In this document: piece after piece, positions 53,290 to 62,893 of the stretch | Position numbering within the stretch: position 1 is the first letter of the stretch | Layout: the number at the start of each line of letters is the position of its first letter | NCBI GenBank assembly: GCA_030168595.1 | Contig: CP115556.1 | Coordinates: 620,001-684,000, forward strand | Source of the DNA: Methanomassiliicoccales archaeon LGM-DZ1 | GTDB taxonomy: Archaea > Thermoplasmatota > Thermoplasmata > Methanomassiliicoccales > Methanomethylophilaceae | DNA: 64,000 nucleotides | Direction of reading: 5' to 3' | Program-made: the position numbers and the translations under genes | The notes under the pieces: model-generated | Databases searched by the model: none | Seen by the model: the letters and a program-made list of their open reading frames with translations, nothing else | What the model was told of the DNA's origin: nothing

Positions 53290-53799
53290 TCATATCCCCC
53301 GGAGGGCTCGCTGATGCTCTCCGGAGCGCCTGTCCCTGTTGACCCAGATGTTGCGGCTGTCGAGCTGGATGTCCCTGTACTTCAGGTCCGTCCTGTCGCG
53401 GAAGTCCTCGGACTCCCAGAACTCGTTGGCAGGGTTCTCCTTGAAGATCACCGCGTCAGCGCCGCAGATGCCTTCCTTCCTCAGCTGCTCCAGGGACCTG
53501 CCGACCAGCCCGTGGCCGATGCCGCGCCTGCGGTACTCCGGGTCCACGATCAGGTGGTAGAACCTCCCGCTGCGGCCGTCGCTCCCGCAGAGCACGATGC
53601 CGACCAGGCGGCCGCCGTCGAAGGCGGAGAAGCAGAACTGCCGGTTGCGGTCGAGGAACCTCGCTATGCTCTCGGCGGAGTCCTCCTTCGATCCGACGCC
53701 GATACCCCCGCTGTCCATCCACATCCGGTAGGCCTGGGCGTAATCGGACGCCTCTGTGTTGCGGAAGGTTATGCCGTCCTCGGAGAACATGCCTGTCAA
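53290..53799 (-). CDS. GNAT family N-acetyltransferase
   Basis: 169 residues. The acetyl-CoA loop is VDPEYRRRGIGHGLV (R-x-x-G-x-G/A), preceded by FYHLIVDP as beta 4. The C-terminal NEFWESEDFRDRTDL segment completes the fold. It is convergent with the ASKHA gene, the stops lying eight bases apart. The acetyl acceptor is unknown. Confidence 0.85.
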   Translation of the reverse strand: MTGMFSEDGITFRNTEASDYAQAYRMWMDSGGIGVGSKEDSAESIARFLDRNRQFCFSAFDGGRLVGIVLCGSDGRSGRFYHLIVDPEYRRRGIGHGLVGRSLEQLRKEGICGADAVIFKENPANEFWESEDFRDRTDLKYRDIQLDSRNIWVNRDRRSGEHQRALRGI

Positions 53800-53858
53800 T
53801 CGGCGGTTCGGTATAAATCAGATGCGCCCGGATGTGCCAGCGCAGAAAATGGGAAAGG

Positions 53859-53878
53859 GGGAGGGCTCCCGCCCTCCC
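53859..53878 (-). terminator. Hairpin after the tandem GlcD gene
   Basis: GGGAGGGC / GCCCTCCC perfect arms with a four-base loop, eight bases past the stop, followed on the minus strand by a pyrimidine-rich CTTTCCCATTTTCTG. Confidence 0.55.
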
Positions 53879-53885
53879 TTGGGTT

Positions 53886-56609
53886 TCACTCGTAGCCGCG
53901 TCCGAGGACGTGCTTCCTGTCCTCTTCCTTCTCCTCTTCGAGGCGGTTGTAATCGAACCTCTCGATGTTGTCGGCGAAGGTGGTGTTGGGAGGCATGAGC
54001 TTCTTGGCCATCTGCATGACGGTGCTCATCATGGACATGATGCCGTGGCCCAGGTTGACGCCGAACCTCGACATTCCGCAGGTGACGTGCCCGGGGTTCA
54101 TGACATCGTGGGGGTCCTCGAAGGTCTTGAACTCCCTCATGAGCGAGACTGCGTTGGGGTCATGGACGTTGTCGAGGTTCCAGGCGAAGAAGATGCCGAA
54201 CCCGGTGGTCCTTCCTCCGTACTCGGCGGCCCTGTCGCCGAGGTAGAAGTTGAAGGCGAAGGCGGTCATGCCCAGCATGGACTCGTCGTCCTTGAAGTAG
54301 TAGGGCATCCAGAGGACGGTGTTGTCGTCGACGACCTCGCCGATGATCCCTCCGAGCTCCATCTTCATGTCGTCGAAGCCCTTGTAGCAGACAGGCACGA
54401 AGGCCCCCCATCTCTTGGCGGGGATGATGACCTCGGCGGGGATCTCTCCGACACCGGCCTTCCTGGCCCTGAACTCGTAGCACCTCTCGGCCCACTCGTG
54501 CTCTCCGACCTCGGGCGCGGTGGCCCTTCCGCCGGCGCGGGCGACGAGCTCCTCGACCGCCGCCTCCTCGAGCGCGATGTGCTTGTCGTCGCCCTGGAAG
54601 GTGACGAGGAGGATGTTCTTCACGTCGGGGGCGTGCACATGGGCGCGGTGCTGGTTCCTGAAGTGGTTCTCGTCGGACCAGCTGATGTGCAGGGGGGTCA
54701 CGCTCGCGTTAGCGATGATCCCCTGGATGACGGGGTCGGCCTCGGCGAGGCTGTTGAGGAACTCATAGGCCACGGGCTTCACGGTCCCCCTCGGGTAGAT
54801 CCTGAAGGTGGCGGAGGCGAACAGGCAGAGGGTTCCCTCGGAACCGGCGAAGAACTGGTTGAGGTTGTATCCGGAATAGTAGGATCCCATGTTCTTGTAA
54901 CCGGTGTTGATGACGGTCCCGTCGGGGAGGACGGCCTCGAGGCTCAGCACGTTGTCCTTGGCGGACCCGTACTTGTAGGAGCCGATACCCATACCGTTGG
55001 TCCCGAGCCAGGCGCCGATGGTCCCCGCAGGGAACGAGGAGGGCATGGACCCGATGAGGAACCCTTTCTCCTCAGCGGCCTCGAGGGCCTCTTTCCAAGT
55101 GGCGCCGGCCTGTATGGTGGCGGTCATGGAGACGGGGTCGATGGAGATCTTGTTCATCTTCGACGAGAAGTCGACGACGAGGCCGCGCATGGCGGGCTGG
55201 GACCCTCCGAGTCCCCAGGTGGAGTTGCCGCGGGGGGTCACCGGGATGCCCTCCCTGTAGGCGACCTTCATGATCTGGGACAGTTCGGAGGTCTTGCTGG
55301 GCCTGAGGACCGCGTCCGGCATGTTGTCGAAGGCGATGGTCGCCAGCTTGGGCAGCGGGGCGAGGTCGTGAGTGTAGAGGATCTTCTCCTCGGGGCTGGT
55401 GTTGACGTTCTCCTTGCCCAGGATGTCCTTCAGCTCGTCGAGTATCTTGTCGTTGATGGCGCGCTTCAGCCTGTCGCCGGAGTGCACGTCGTACTCCCCG
55501 GTCTTGAAGAACTCCTTGAGGGCCTTCATGAAGGCAGCGGTGCCCTCGTCGCGGATCGCATCGATCCTGTCTCCGACGAGGACCTTCCTGGCCTCCCTGC
55601 CGCCGAGCTTGGCCGCCTCGCCGGCGGCATTGTCGGAATCGGCGATGAAGTACGCGGTGTACCTGTCGGCCACGGCCCCGTGCGCTTTCCCGCCGACGGC
55701 GGCGATGTAGGCGCCGGCGTTGGCAAGGGGAACGATAACCCCGGCCTTCCCGGCCGGCTCGAAGGCCGCGGCGGCCTCGGTCTTGGCGCCGTTGGCGGCG
55801 GCCGCGAGGCCGTCGGTCTGGACGGTGTCGAGCTCGACGAACTCGGGCTCTCCCTGGTACTCCAGGGTGAAGACGGTCTTGCCGCCTTCGGTGCAGAAAG
55901 TGAAGTTGATGGGCTTCAGCCCGGGGTCCCTGATGACGGCGTTCTCGAAAGCAACCGCGTCATCGTCGGAGGAGAACGCGTAAGAGACGGCCTTCCTGAC
56001 GCCTGCGGGATGGAGCTTCAGGGTAACGGCCGTGACGATCCCGAGGGTTCCCTCGGACCCGGGGATCAGCTGGATGAAGTTGTATCCGGACATGTAGCTG
56101 CCGATCTCGTCGTAGCCGGGCTCGATGACGGTCCCGTCGTTGAGCACGATCTCGGCGTTCAGCAGGTTGTCCTTCGCAGGTCCGTACTTGTAGGTCCCGT
56201 TCCCGACGGCCTCGGAGGCCGCCCAGGACCCGACGGGCTCGCTGAGGTCGAAGGGCATCGATCCCAGGACCATGCCCTCGGCCGCGGCGGCCGCGATGAT
56301 CTCTTTGAACCCGGCGCCGGCCTGCGCCTTGACGGCGTGGTCGGCCTTGCTTACGGAGACCTTGTTCATCTTGGACAGATCGACGGCGATCCCTCCTCCG
56401 CAGAAGGCCGCGGTGCCGAGCGCGGCGACGCGGATGCCGGCCGCCATCCTGACGACGGCTGCGACCTCCTCGGCGGAGGACACGGTAACGATCACGTCGG
56501 GGGAGAACTCCTTCTCATCCTCGATCCTGACTTTCGCCTCGCCGACAGCATTCCTGATGTTCTCCACGACGCCGAGGGCGGCTTCGCGGTACTTGTTCTT
56601 GGACTCCAT
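53886..56609 (-). CDS. Tandem two-module FAD-linked oxidase (GlcD-like)
   Basis: 907 residues from ATG 56609 (MESKNKYREA). Module 1 (about 1-400) has an FAD-binding_4 fold with IAVDLSKMNK, GSMPFDLSEPVGSW and YMSGYNFIQLIPGSEGTLG. Module 2 (about 410-907) repeats it fully: TPRGNSTWGLGG, VVDFSSKMNKI, GSMPSSFPAGTIGAW, YYSGYNLNQFFAGSEGTL, and a complete substrate-cap and C-terminal part with NPGHVTCGMSRFG. GlcD proteins oxidise 2-hydroxyacids with FAD and pass electrons to HdrD-like Fe-S subunits. None is fused or adjacent here. Module 1 lacks the early PP-loop PRG motif and may be structural. A shared electron-transfer role with Hdr is inferred. Confidence 0.8.
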   Translation of the reverse strand: MESKNKYREAALGVVENIRNAVGEAKVRIEDEKEFSPDVIVTVSSAEEVAAVVRMAAGIRVAALGTAAFCGGGIAVDLSKMNKVSVSKADHAVKAQAGAGFKEIIAAAAAEGMVLGSMPFDLSEPVGSWAASEAVGNGTYKYGPAKDNLLNAEIVLNDGTVIEPGYDEIGSYMSGYNFIQLIPGSEGTLGIVTAVTLKLHPAGVRKAVSYAFSSDDDAVAFENAVIRDPGLKPINFTFCTEGGKTVFTLEYQGEPEFVELDTVQTDGLAAAANGAKTEAAAAFEPAGKAGVIVPLANAGAYIAAVGGKAHGAVADRYTAYFIADSDNAAGEAAKLGGREARKVLVGDRIDAIRDEGTAAFMKALKEFFKTGEYDVHSGDRLKRAINDKILDELKDILGKENVNTSPEEKILYTHDLAPLPKLATIAFDNMPDAVLRPSKTSELSQIMKVAYREGIPVTPRGNSTWGLGGSQPAMRGLVVDFSSKMNKISIDPVSMTATIQAGATWKEALEAAEEKGFLIGSMPSSFPAGTIGAWLGTNGMGIGSYKYGSAKDNVLSLEAVLPDGTVINTGYKNMGSYYSGYNLNQFFAGSEGTLCLFASATFRIYPRGTVKPVAYEFLNSLAEADPVIQGIIANASVTPLHISWSDENHFRNQHRAHVHAPDVKNILLVTFQGDDKHIALEEAAVEELVARAGGRATAPEVGEHEWAERCYEFRARKAGVGEIPAEVIIPAKRWGAFVPVCYKGFDDMKMELGGIIGEVVDDNTVLWMPYYFKDDESMLGMTAFAFNFYLGDRAAEYGGRTTGFGIFFAWNLDNVHDPNAVSLMREFKTFEDPHDVMNPGHVTCGMSRFGVNLGHGIMSMMSTVMQMAKKLMPPNTTFADNIERFDYNRLEEEKEEDRKHVLGRGYE

Positions 56610-56682
56610 GATGATACACTCCACTGCAGGGGCAGCGTGTCTACTATATGGGGTGCACGTAACCTATCTTATTTAATAAAAC

Positions 56683-57117
56683 TTAGGTAGCGCCAGCCGT
56701 CCCCGGCATGCGGAAAAAAGACAGCCTGGCCCTTTGTATCATGGCGGCCTTCTGGGGGGCGTCCATGCGGTACAGGTGGGACCTGCATCCGCAGTCCGAG
56801 CAGCCGAAACCTTCCATCTCCGCTACGCCGCCGCAGTCGGCGGCTATGCGCCCGAGCTGGCACTCCGAGATCGGGTCGGGATAGGATATCCAGGCCTCGG
56901 ACGAATCGCAGCGGACTGTCAGGTAATCGATATGCCAGCGGAGCTTCTTGTCATGTGCCAGATGGCGCATGACGCGCTGATCGATCCCGCCCATGGCGCT
57001 CCCCACGTAGCAATAAGTGCCCGCGCGGAAATGGTGCGTGCCGAGGGACCCCACGGAGATCTCCTCGTCATGCCCGAAGGTGACGAAGAGGGCATAGGTC
57101 CCCCGGCGGACACTCAT
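56683..57117 (-). CDS. DUF123 / GIY-YIG-like protein
   Basis: 144 residues. GTYALFVTFGHDEEISVGSLG and FRAGTYCYVGSAMGGIDQRVMRHL match the DUF123 domain, a GIY-YIG relative often fused to endonuclease III. The HWHIDYL-like RWHIDYLTV and the cysteine-rich CSDCGCRSHLYR end complete it. It overlaps mmp7 by four bases (ATGA), so it is the last gene of the MCR-activation operon, although its likely role is in nucleic-acid handling. Confidence 0.8.
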   Translation of the reverse strand: MSVRRGTYALFVTFGHDEEISVGSLGTHHFRAGTYCYVGSAMGGIDQRVMRHLAHDKKLRWHIDYLTVRCDSSEAWISYPDPISECQLGRIAADCGGVAEMEGFGCSDCGCRSHLYRMDAPQKAAMIQRARLSFFRMPGTAGAT

Positions 57118-58058
57118 CGCTTGGCCTTCAGCGAGTCCTCGTACTCCACCTGGGACCTCGTCTTTATGCGGATCAGCATGGAGCTGTCGTTGATCTTGGA
57201 CGGGGAGATCTCGCAGACATCGCCCAGCCGGCGGCCGTAGATCTCCATGTTCTCGATCTGCTCGTGGTACTCGTCGTAGGATATCTTGGCCCTGAGGCCG
57301 TCGAGGTGCATGACCAGCGGCGCCGGCCTGAGGCACATGTCGATGGGCTCGAAGTTCTCGAGCAGCGCCTTTATCTCCGACGGGTGGACGAACGGCGGGT
57401 CCTCCTCTATGGCCTTCTTCTTCTCCTCCAGGACCTCGCCGACGCGGTCGCCGACCTCGGAGAGCTTGGCCCTGTCCTCAGACTCCCTCATGCGGGAGGC
57501 CTTCCTGCCGATCCCGCTGACCACCGCGTCGCAGGTGCCGGCGACCTTGTCGCTGTCGGGCTTCGGCCCGCAGATCAGCACGGTCGGGATATCGATCTTC
57601 CTCAGGATCAGGTCGGCCTTGAACTCCACGCAGGGCTTGAAGTTGCCCAGCATGAACACGCAGGCGTCATACTCGTCGATGATGGACGATTCCTCGAGAT
57701 TGATCTGCGAGGTGTGCTTGCCGCGTCCCCTGGCGAGGCCCATGACGACGGTGACGGCGCCGAGCCTCCTCAGGTACTCCGCGACATCGCATATCGGGTG
57801 CGGCATGTGGTGGCGGCCCAGGGTGGGGCCGACGACAGCGATCTCGGTCCCCGCCAGGGGAACCTCCTTCACCTGCCCGCCGATGTCCTTGCAGAGGGCT
57901 TCGATCATCTGCCGGTCCTCGCTGGGGACCGACATGGTGACGGTCAGCATCTGCGCGCTCCTGTTCTTGAGGAGCACCACGCCCCCGACGTCCTCTATCA
58001 TCTCGAACAGCTCGTCGGAGCGGTACACTCCGCCGTCGTACATCAGAACCTCATACAT
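57114..58058 (-). CDS. mmp7: Methanogenesis marker protein 7
   Basis: 314 residues from ATG 58058 (MYEVLMYDGGVYR), overlapping the mmp17 stop by eight bases. GPTLGRHHMPHPICDVAEYLRR and ARGRGKHTSQINLEE, then FMLGNFKPCVEFKADLIL, match Mmp7 of methanogens. Structural work on the MCR activation complex places Mmp7 with Mmp17, Mmp3, McrC and component A2, together holding complex iron-sulfur clusters that feed electrons to F430. The conserved cysteines around HPICD, KPCVE and ICGPKP fit metal binding. Confidence 0.87.
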   Translation of the reverse strand: MYEVLMYDGGVYRSDELFEMIEDVGGVVLLKNRSAQMLTVTMSVPSEDRQMIEALCKDIGGQVKEVPLAGTEIAVVGPTLGRHHMPHPICDVAEYLRRLGAVTVVMGLARGRGKHTSQINLEESSIIDEYDACVFMLGNFKPCVEFKADLILRKIDIPTVLICGPKPDSDKVAGTCDAVVSGIGRKASRMRESEDRAKLSEVGDRVGEVLEEKKKAIEEDPPFVHPSEIKALLENFEPIDMCLRPAPLVMHLDGLRAKISYDEYHEQIENMEIYGRRLGDVCEISPSKINDSSMLIRIKTRSQVEYEDSLKAKR

Positions 58059-58632
58059 CGGGGACCACTCCTTTCGATACGGCCGCATGGATCTTCTCGG
58101 CAGTTGCGATCTGCTCCGGCCGGACGATCTCCTCGGTGGCCATCACGGTGACCGTGCTGCTGCCGCTGATCACCCTGCGGTTCCTGATGCCCTCGGGGAG
58201 CACCCTGGCGAGCGCCCCGAGAATGTCCTGGATGGGCTGCTCGGCGGACTCGACGGGGAGGGCATCGACCTCGGCCGAGGTATCGACGCCGTCGACCGTT
58301 ATGTCGAGGCGGTCCGTCTGCTGCACGCGGTCCCTCCCGTAGGTGTCCCAGAGCTTCTTCAGCATGCCGGGCGCGTACATCTCGTCCCTGATGCTGATGT
58401 ACACCTTCCCCCTCTCGGCCCTGGTCATGGCGACGTCGCCGATGCTCTTGGCCGCCGGCTTGGACCTGAGCCTGACCGACACGATGAAGAGGGGCTCCTC
58501 CGGCCTCAGCAGGAGGTACGAGCCCTCGATGGCGGTCAGCTTGCCGACGTCGTACATTATCTCCTCGTACAGGGACCGGTAGCGGTCGTTCCCGTACTCA
58601 TCGGTCCCGTTGACAGTGGTTTCTGCTGGCAT
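58051..58632 (-). CDS. mmp17: Methanogenesis marker protein 17
   Basis: 193 residues from ATG 58632, with a GAGG ribosome site eight bases ahead. The frame YEEIMYDVGKLTAIEGSYLL, then FIVSVRLRSKP and YAPGMLKKLWDTYGRDRVQQ, are as in Mmp17. It is a subunit of the MCR activation complex and small relative to its partners. It is flanked by mmp15 and mmp7 in a tightly packed operon. Confidence 0.87.
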   Translation of the reverse strand: MPAETTVNGTDEYGNDRYRSLYEEIMYDVGKLTAIEGSYLLLRPEEPLFIVSVRLRSKPAAKSIGDVAMTRAERGKVYISIRDEMYAPGMLKKLWDTYGRDRVQQTDRLDITVDGVDTSAEVDALPVESAEQPIQDILGALARVLPEGIRNRRVISGSSTVTVMATEEIVRPEQIATAEKIHAAVSKGVVPDV

Positions 58633-58640
58633 ATCGCGCC

Positions 58641-59873
58641 TCACATCAGCCCGGAGCTCAGCAGCGCGCCGCCGACGGCGCCGATGTACTGGGAGTCGGG
58701 CGGTACGATCGGAGGCTCCCCGAGGACCGATCCGACCTCCTTGACCAGCCCCTGGATCAGCGATGTGCCCCCGACCTCGATGATCGGGTGGCGGACATCG
58801 ATCTCCTGGAGCTGCTGCTCATACACCTGCTCGGCGACCGAATGACAGGCCGCGGCCGCGACGTCCTCGAACTTCTTCCCCTCTCCCAGGTTGGTGACGA
58901 GGTCCTGGATGCCGAAGACCGAGCAGTAGGAGTTCATCCTGGCGTTCGCCCAGTTCCCTTTGACGGCGAGGGCTCCCAGGTCCTGGATGGGGATCTTCAG
59001 CCTGTTGGCGGTCATCTGCAGGAACCTGCCGGAGGCTCCTGCGCAGATGCCTCCCATGGTGAAGTTGTCGGGTATGCCGTCCCTGACGGTGATGGCCTTG
59101 TTGTCCATGCCGCCGATATCGATGATGGTGGCCTCGCCCTTCTGACGGTCCGCGAGCCAGACGGCGCCCTTCGAGTTGACGGTGAGCTCCTCCTGGACGA
59201 GCTTGCATTTGTCGGCGAACTCCTTCCCGAGGGTGTAGCGGCCGTACCCGGTGGCCCCGATGCACTCGATGTCCGAGTACTTGTAGCCGGCCTGCTCCAG
59301 GGCCTCGTCGAGGACCTGGTGGGCGGTCTGCGTGACGACCGCGCCCGACGGGGTCCAGGACTTACCGATGATCTTGTTGTCCTCCATGATGACGGCCTTG
59401 GTGGTCGACGATCCGGAGTCGAGCCCGGCGGTCAGGCCGGACTGCTTCTCCCTGGCCAGCAGGTCCTTCCTGGTGACGATGGTGACGAGCGCCTCCATCC
59501 TGGTCAGGAGCTGGGCCGCCTTGAGCCTCTCGGTGAAGGAGTAGGTGACGACCGGGAGCCTGGTGTTCTCCTGGATGAACCTCCTGAGCTCGTTCCTCAC
59601 CAGGGCGGCCTCCGCGCACCTGAAGCAGGTGGTGATGAACACCGCATCCGCGTCGTACTTGCCGTCCACGAGGCTGGCGGCGCGGGCGATCATCAGCTGG
59701 AGCTGCTGGGACTTCGGCTTGAAGCCGAACCTCTTGATGGCATCCTGCACCTGGCTGTAGGAGACGTCTGGGTAGACGATCTTGGCACCGACCGCGCGGG
59801 CGGCGGACTCGATCTCGAACTGGACACCACTGTACTCAGTCCCGCAGGAAAGCTGTGCAATCCTGATGGTCAC
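58641..59873 (-). CDS. mmp15: Methanogenesis marker protein 15 (BcrD/BadF-type ATPase)
   Basis: 410 residues from GTG 59873, whose GTGA junction overlaps the stop of mmp5. The N-terminal part (about 1-140) precedes an ASKHA ATPase of the BadF/BcrD class: [40 protein letters not shown], the cysteine in [12 protein letters not shown] and [12 protein letters not shown]. Relatives drive low-potential electron transfer with ATP through a bridging [4Fe-4S] cluster. It is one of the conserved methanogen marker genes beside the MCR activation genes. Confidence 0.87.
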   Translation of the reverse strand: MTIRIAQLSCGTEYSGVQFEIESAARAVGAKIVYPDVSYSQVQDAIKRFGFKPKSQQLQLMIARAASLVDGKYDADAVFITTCFRCAEAALVRNELRRFIQENTRLPVVTYSFTERLKAAQLLTRMEALVTIVTRKDLLAREKQSGLTAGLDSGSSTTKAVIMEDNKIIGKSWTPSGAVVTQTAHQVLDEALEQAGYKYSDIECIGATGYGRYTLGKEFADKCKLVQEELTVNSKGAVWLADRQKGEATIIDIGGMDNKAITVRDGIPDNFTMGGICAGASGRFLQMTANRLKIPIQDLGALAVKGNWANARMNSYCSVFGIQDLVTNLGEGKKFEDVAAAACHSVAEQVYEQQLQEIDVRHPIIEVGGTSLIQGLVKEVGSVLGEPPIVPPDSQYIGAVGGALLSSGLM

Positions 59874-60322
59874 TGCGCCGCCCCCTTCGCGCCGAGCCCG
59901 GCCAGGAAGTCCTTTATCTGGCCGACCATGGCCTTCGCCTCCGCCTCGTCCTCCGGGTATTTCACGGTCAGGGCGGGGATCCCGCGCCTGTGGATGAGGT
60001 ACTTGGTCATGCTGTTGGAACGGTCGCACCCGACGCAGCCGAAGCTGAACGGGGCGTCCTCGATGATGATGGCGGCGTCCGCGGCCTCGATCATGGGGCC
60101 CCAGAGGGCCATCCTCCCGCGTATCCCCGAGGGCACTTCGACCCCCGCGTACTTCAGGCCCTTGATGACGTCGTCGAGGGTCACGTTCATAGGGGGCATG
60201 TCGACCTCTATGTTGTCCACTTTCTCCTGGATGACGGCCATGGAGCTCAGGGGCTCATGGCCGAACCTCTCGACGAGATCGAAAAGGATCATGCTGTTGG
60301 GAGGGTCTATGAATACCTTCAT
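59870..60322 (-). CDS. mmp5: Methanogenesis marker protein 5
   Basis: 150 residues from ATG 60322 ([23 protein letters not shown]). [18 protein letters not shown] with a CxxC pair is the Mmp5 hallmark. Its start overlaps the stop of mmp6 and its end overlaps mmp15, each by four bases. Its exact role is unknown; conservation across methanogens and position point to MCR maturation or activation. Confidence 0.87.
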   Translation of the reverse strand: MKVFIDPPNSMILFDLVERFGHEPLSSMAVIQEKVDNIEVDMPPMNVTLDDVIKGLKYAGVEVPSGIRGRMALWGPMIEAADAAIIIEDAPFSFGCVGCDRSNSMTKYLIHRRGIPALTVKYPEDEAEAKAMVGQIKDFLAGLGAKGAAQ

Positions 60323-60744
60323 CTGAATGCCTCGCAGATTTCTTTGAGTTGGGTGACTGGAAGGGGTTTGCGCTCGGAGGGCACGCTGTAGGACGCGTCC
60401 CCGGAATCGAAGCTGTCCAGGGCGGCCTGGATGAGCGGAAGGCACTCCCATTCCGCCTCCAGCTGGGCAAACCCTGGGCGGGTGCCGTGCTGGGCGCGGC
60501 ATCTGCGGGGGTCTCCCTGGGGGTAGCCCCTCCTCTTCGAGAACACCTGGTTGCGGTAGGTCTTCCTGACCTCCGCCACGATCCTGCGGGATGTCTCGGC
60601 GTCCGCCTCGTACAGGCACCCGTAGCATGTCTCCTTGACGCTGATGCCGGCGGCCATCGTGTGCACGGCGCGCACGAGCTGGTCCGGGGTCAGCTTGGAA
60701 TCGGGGGAGATCATGAGGAGCCTCGTCTCTCTCTGTTCGCTCAT
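60319..60744 (-). CDS. mmp6: Methanogenesis marker protein 6
   Basis: 141 residues. It has the ISVKETCYGCLYEAD motif with a CxxC pair, then RKTYRNQVFSKRRGYPQGDPRRCR, as in Mmp6. ATGA overlaps with both mmp3 and mmp5 make it part of the continuous translation chain. The role is unproven; two cysteine clusters suggest metal binding. Confidence 0.87.
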   Translation of the reverse strand: MSEQRETRLLMISPDSKLTPDQLVRAVHTMAAGISVKETCYGCLYEADAETSRRIVAEVRKTYRNQVFSKRRGYPQGDPRRCRAQHGTRPGFAQLEAEWECLPLIQAALDSFDSGDASYSVPSERKPLPVTQLKEICEAFR

Positions 60745-62255
60745 TGCCTATCCTCCATGATGTAAACTGTGCTCTCGTCGTCCAGGGTCTCCAGGACCGA
60801 GAGGTCCCCGATGTACCTGCCGAGCATGTTGGTGCCCTCCGGCTCCTCGCCGGTCGGGCCGTACTGCTTGCTGTCGGTCAGCCTGATGCCGATGAGGCCG
60901 TGGTACGGCCTCGACTGGTTGGTGATCCCGATGTCCCCCTTCCTGCATTTCTTGAAGAGGTCGTCCTGCGGGATCAGGTCCTGGCTCCTCGCGTCGTCCC
61001 CGTAGAACGTGCACATGGGCGACCCGGGCATAGACAGCTGGACCTTCAGCTTGCCGACCGGCTTGTGGCTGAGGCCGGTGACCTTCCTGAAGTAATGGGA
61101 GGTGGCGGCGTCGCCGGTGGTCACCTTGATCTTGAGGATGCTCTCCTTCGGGACGCCGAAGACCTCGACCTCTCCTTTCTCCAGGGCCTGCATGGTCTCC
61201 TCGGGCGCCTGGTCGGCGATGACGGCCCCGTCGGAGGTGTCCCCGGTCCTCCTGACCTTGATGCCGAAGCGGGCGAGGAATGCCTCCCCGTCCTTCTGGG
61301 TCATGCCGACGGCGAGCGCCCTCGGCGGGTCGGTCTCCACGGCGATCCTGTCCCCGGCGGCCGCGCGGGAGACTATGGCCATCCCGCCCGCGACCCTGCC
61401 GGCGATGTTGAGCGCGGGGCTGAGCTGGCGCCTCTCCCTGTAGAACAGGACGTGCCCCTCCCCGGCGCCGGAGTTCCTGACCGCGACGGTGCCGACGTCC
61501 CTGACGCCCGCATCCTCCGGCGACATGTCGACGTCCATGTCGTCGCGGCATCCCATGAAGGTGCCGGTGGCCTCAGAGACGTCGATGTAGCCCTTGGACG
61601 CCAGGATCAGCAGCTGCTCCGCCGATTTGGGGGAGGAGCGGTCGAGCTTCACCAGCACGCGGGTCTCCACGGAGTACCCGTCCTCGAGGCGGTAGCCCAG
61701 GTCCTTGGTGACCGCGACGTTCTCCCTGCTGGTCTCCGATACCACGGGATGGATGCCGATGATGTGCTCGTTCTCCTTGAGGACGTTCATCAGGTGCCTT
61801 CCGACGGTGATCTTCCCGATCTTCCCGCCTCCGCAGCCGGTGACCTTGTCCATCGGCTTCCTGGCTATCATGAGGTAGGTCGTCTGATTGTCGTTCCCGC
61901 CGAGGCTGAAGAAGACCTCGTAGCGCTTGAACGACCCGGACGCCTTGTCCTCGCGGAAATCGGTGGCGAACGAACCGAAGGCGAGCACCTCCCTGGTGCT
62001 CCACCTGAGGTTCACACCCTCGATGGAGGGGATGAGCGCCCTGAACCTCTTGGCATCCTCCGTATCGTAGAGGTGCACCACCATCTCCCCGCGCGGGGTC
62101 AGGAGGGCGAAGTCGTTGGAGACCTCGGTGACCTTCTCGGTAGAGAGATGGACGGAGATGTCGGAGCCGCTGACGTACGGCTCCCCTTCGAGGGCGTCGG
62201 CCAGGGTGGCCCCGTCCTTCAGCTCCTTCTGCTTCCCGTTGACGGTGACCTTCAT
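60741..62255 (-). CDS. mmp3: Methanogenesis marker protein 3 (UPF0288)
   Basis: 504 residues from ATG 62255. An N-terminal ubiquitin-like/TGS-type segment ([20 protein letters not shown]) is followed by two repeated cores with [35 protein letters not shown] and [14 protein letters not shown]. It is a subunit of the ATP-driven MCR activation complex. It starts by ATGA overlap with mcrC. The length is normal for the family. Confidence 0.9.
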   Translation of the reverse strand: MKVTVNGKQKELKDGATLADALEGEPYVSGSDISVHLSTEKVTEVSNDFALLTPRGEMVVHLYDTEDAKRFRALIPSIEGVNLRWSTREVLAFGSFATDFREDKASGSFKRYEVFFSLGGNDNQTTYLMIARKPMDKVTGCGGGKIGKITVGRHLMNVLKENEHIIGIHPVVSETSRENVAVTKDLGYRLEDGYSVETRVLVKLDRSSPKSAEQLLILASKGYIDVSEATGTFMGCRDDMDVDMSPEDAGVRDVGTVAVRNSGAGEGHVLFYRERRQLSPALNIAGRVAGGMAIVSRAAAGDRIAVETDPPRALAVGMTQKDGEAFLARFGIKVRRTGDTSDGAVIADQAPEETMQALEKGEVEVFGVPKESILKIKVTTGDAATSHYFRKVTGLSHKPVGKLKVQLSMPGSPMCTFYGDDARSQDLIPQDDLFKKCRKGDIGITNQSRPYHGLIGIRLTDSKQYGPTGEEPEGTNMLGRYIGDLSVLETLDDESTVYIMEDRQ

Positions 62256-62872
62256 CGGTCCCCCTCCCTCGGCAGCAGCTTCTGCACCTTCGAGGCGATC
62301 TCGTCGAGCTTCTCCTGCGAGCAGGTGACGCCCCTGACCACTCCGGTCACGATCTCCATGATGGAGCCGCGGGTGTTGATGTCCTCCGGCGCCGGCATGA
62401 CGTCGCGGGTCTTGACCCCGATGGCCGCGAAATCCTCGAAATCGAGCGGGCACTGGGACACCACGATGGACGGCTTGTCGACGTTCCTCAGTATGAGCCT
62501 CGCCTTGTAGATGACGTGGTTCCTCACGTTGCCGAGGTGGATGAGGACGACCTTGTACTGGTTGATCCTGTCGACCTCGATCGGGTCCAGCCCGAACCTC
62601 TGGCCGGTGGTCACGTCGGGCGCATCGGCCGGGGTGCCGTTCCCGGCGTTGACCACGAGGACGGATGCGTTTATGCCTTCCTCGCGGAGGGCGTAGGTTA
62701 TCTCGCACACCGGTTTGGTGATGTGCCTCCTCCCCGGGCCCATGGCGACGACGCAGACGTCCTTGCCGCTCTCGGAGATCGTGGCCCTCTGCGCGAGGCC
62801 GCCACCGATCCCGAGGCCCTGGGACTCCCTGCACTCCACGAAGCTCAGGTGTCTTCCGATTTGCTGCTTCAT
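62252..62872 (-). CDS. mcrC: McrC, MCR operon/activation protein C
   Basis: 206 residues. The motif [14 protein letters not shown], the [18 protein letters not shown] stretch and a late [14 protein letters not shown] are diagnostic. In many methanogens mcrC lies inside the mcrBDCGA operon; here it is the second gene of the activation operon, 21 bases after atwA, and the mcrBGA genes are not in the window. It bridges MCR to the activation subunits. Confidence 0.92.
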   Translation of the reverse strand: MKQQIGRHLSFVECRESQGLGIGGGLAQRATISESGKDVCVVAMGPGRRHITKPVCEITYALREEGINASVLVVNAGNGTPADAPDVTTGQRFGLDPIEVDRINQYKVVLIHLGNVRNHVIYKARLILRNVDKPSIVVSQCPLDFEDFAAIGVKTRDVMPAPEDINTRGSIMEIVTGVVRGVTCSQEKLDEIASKVQKLLPREGDR

Positions 62873-62893
62873 TCGGTTCCCCTCCGGGGGCTC

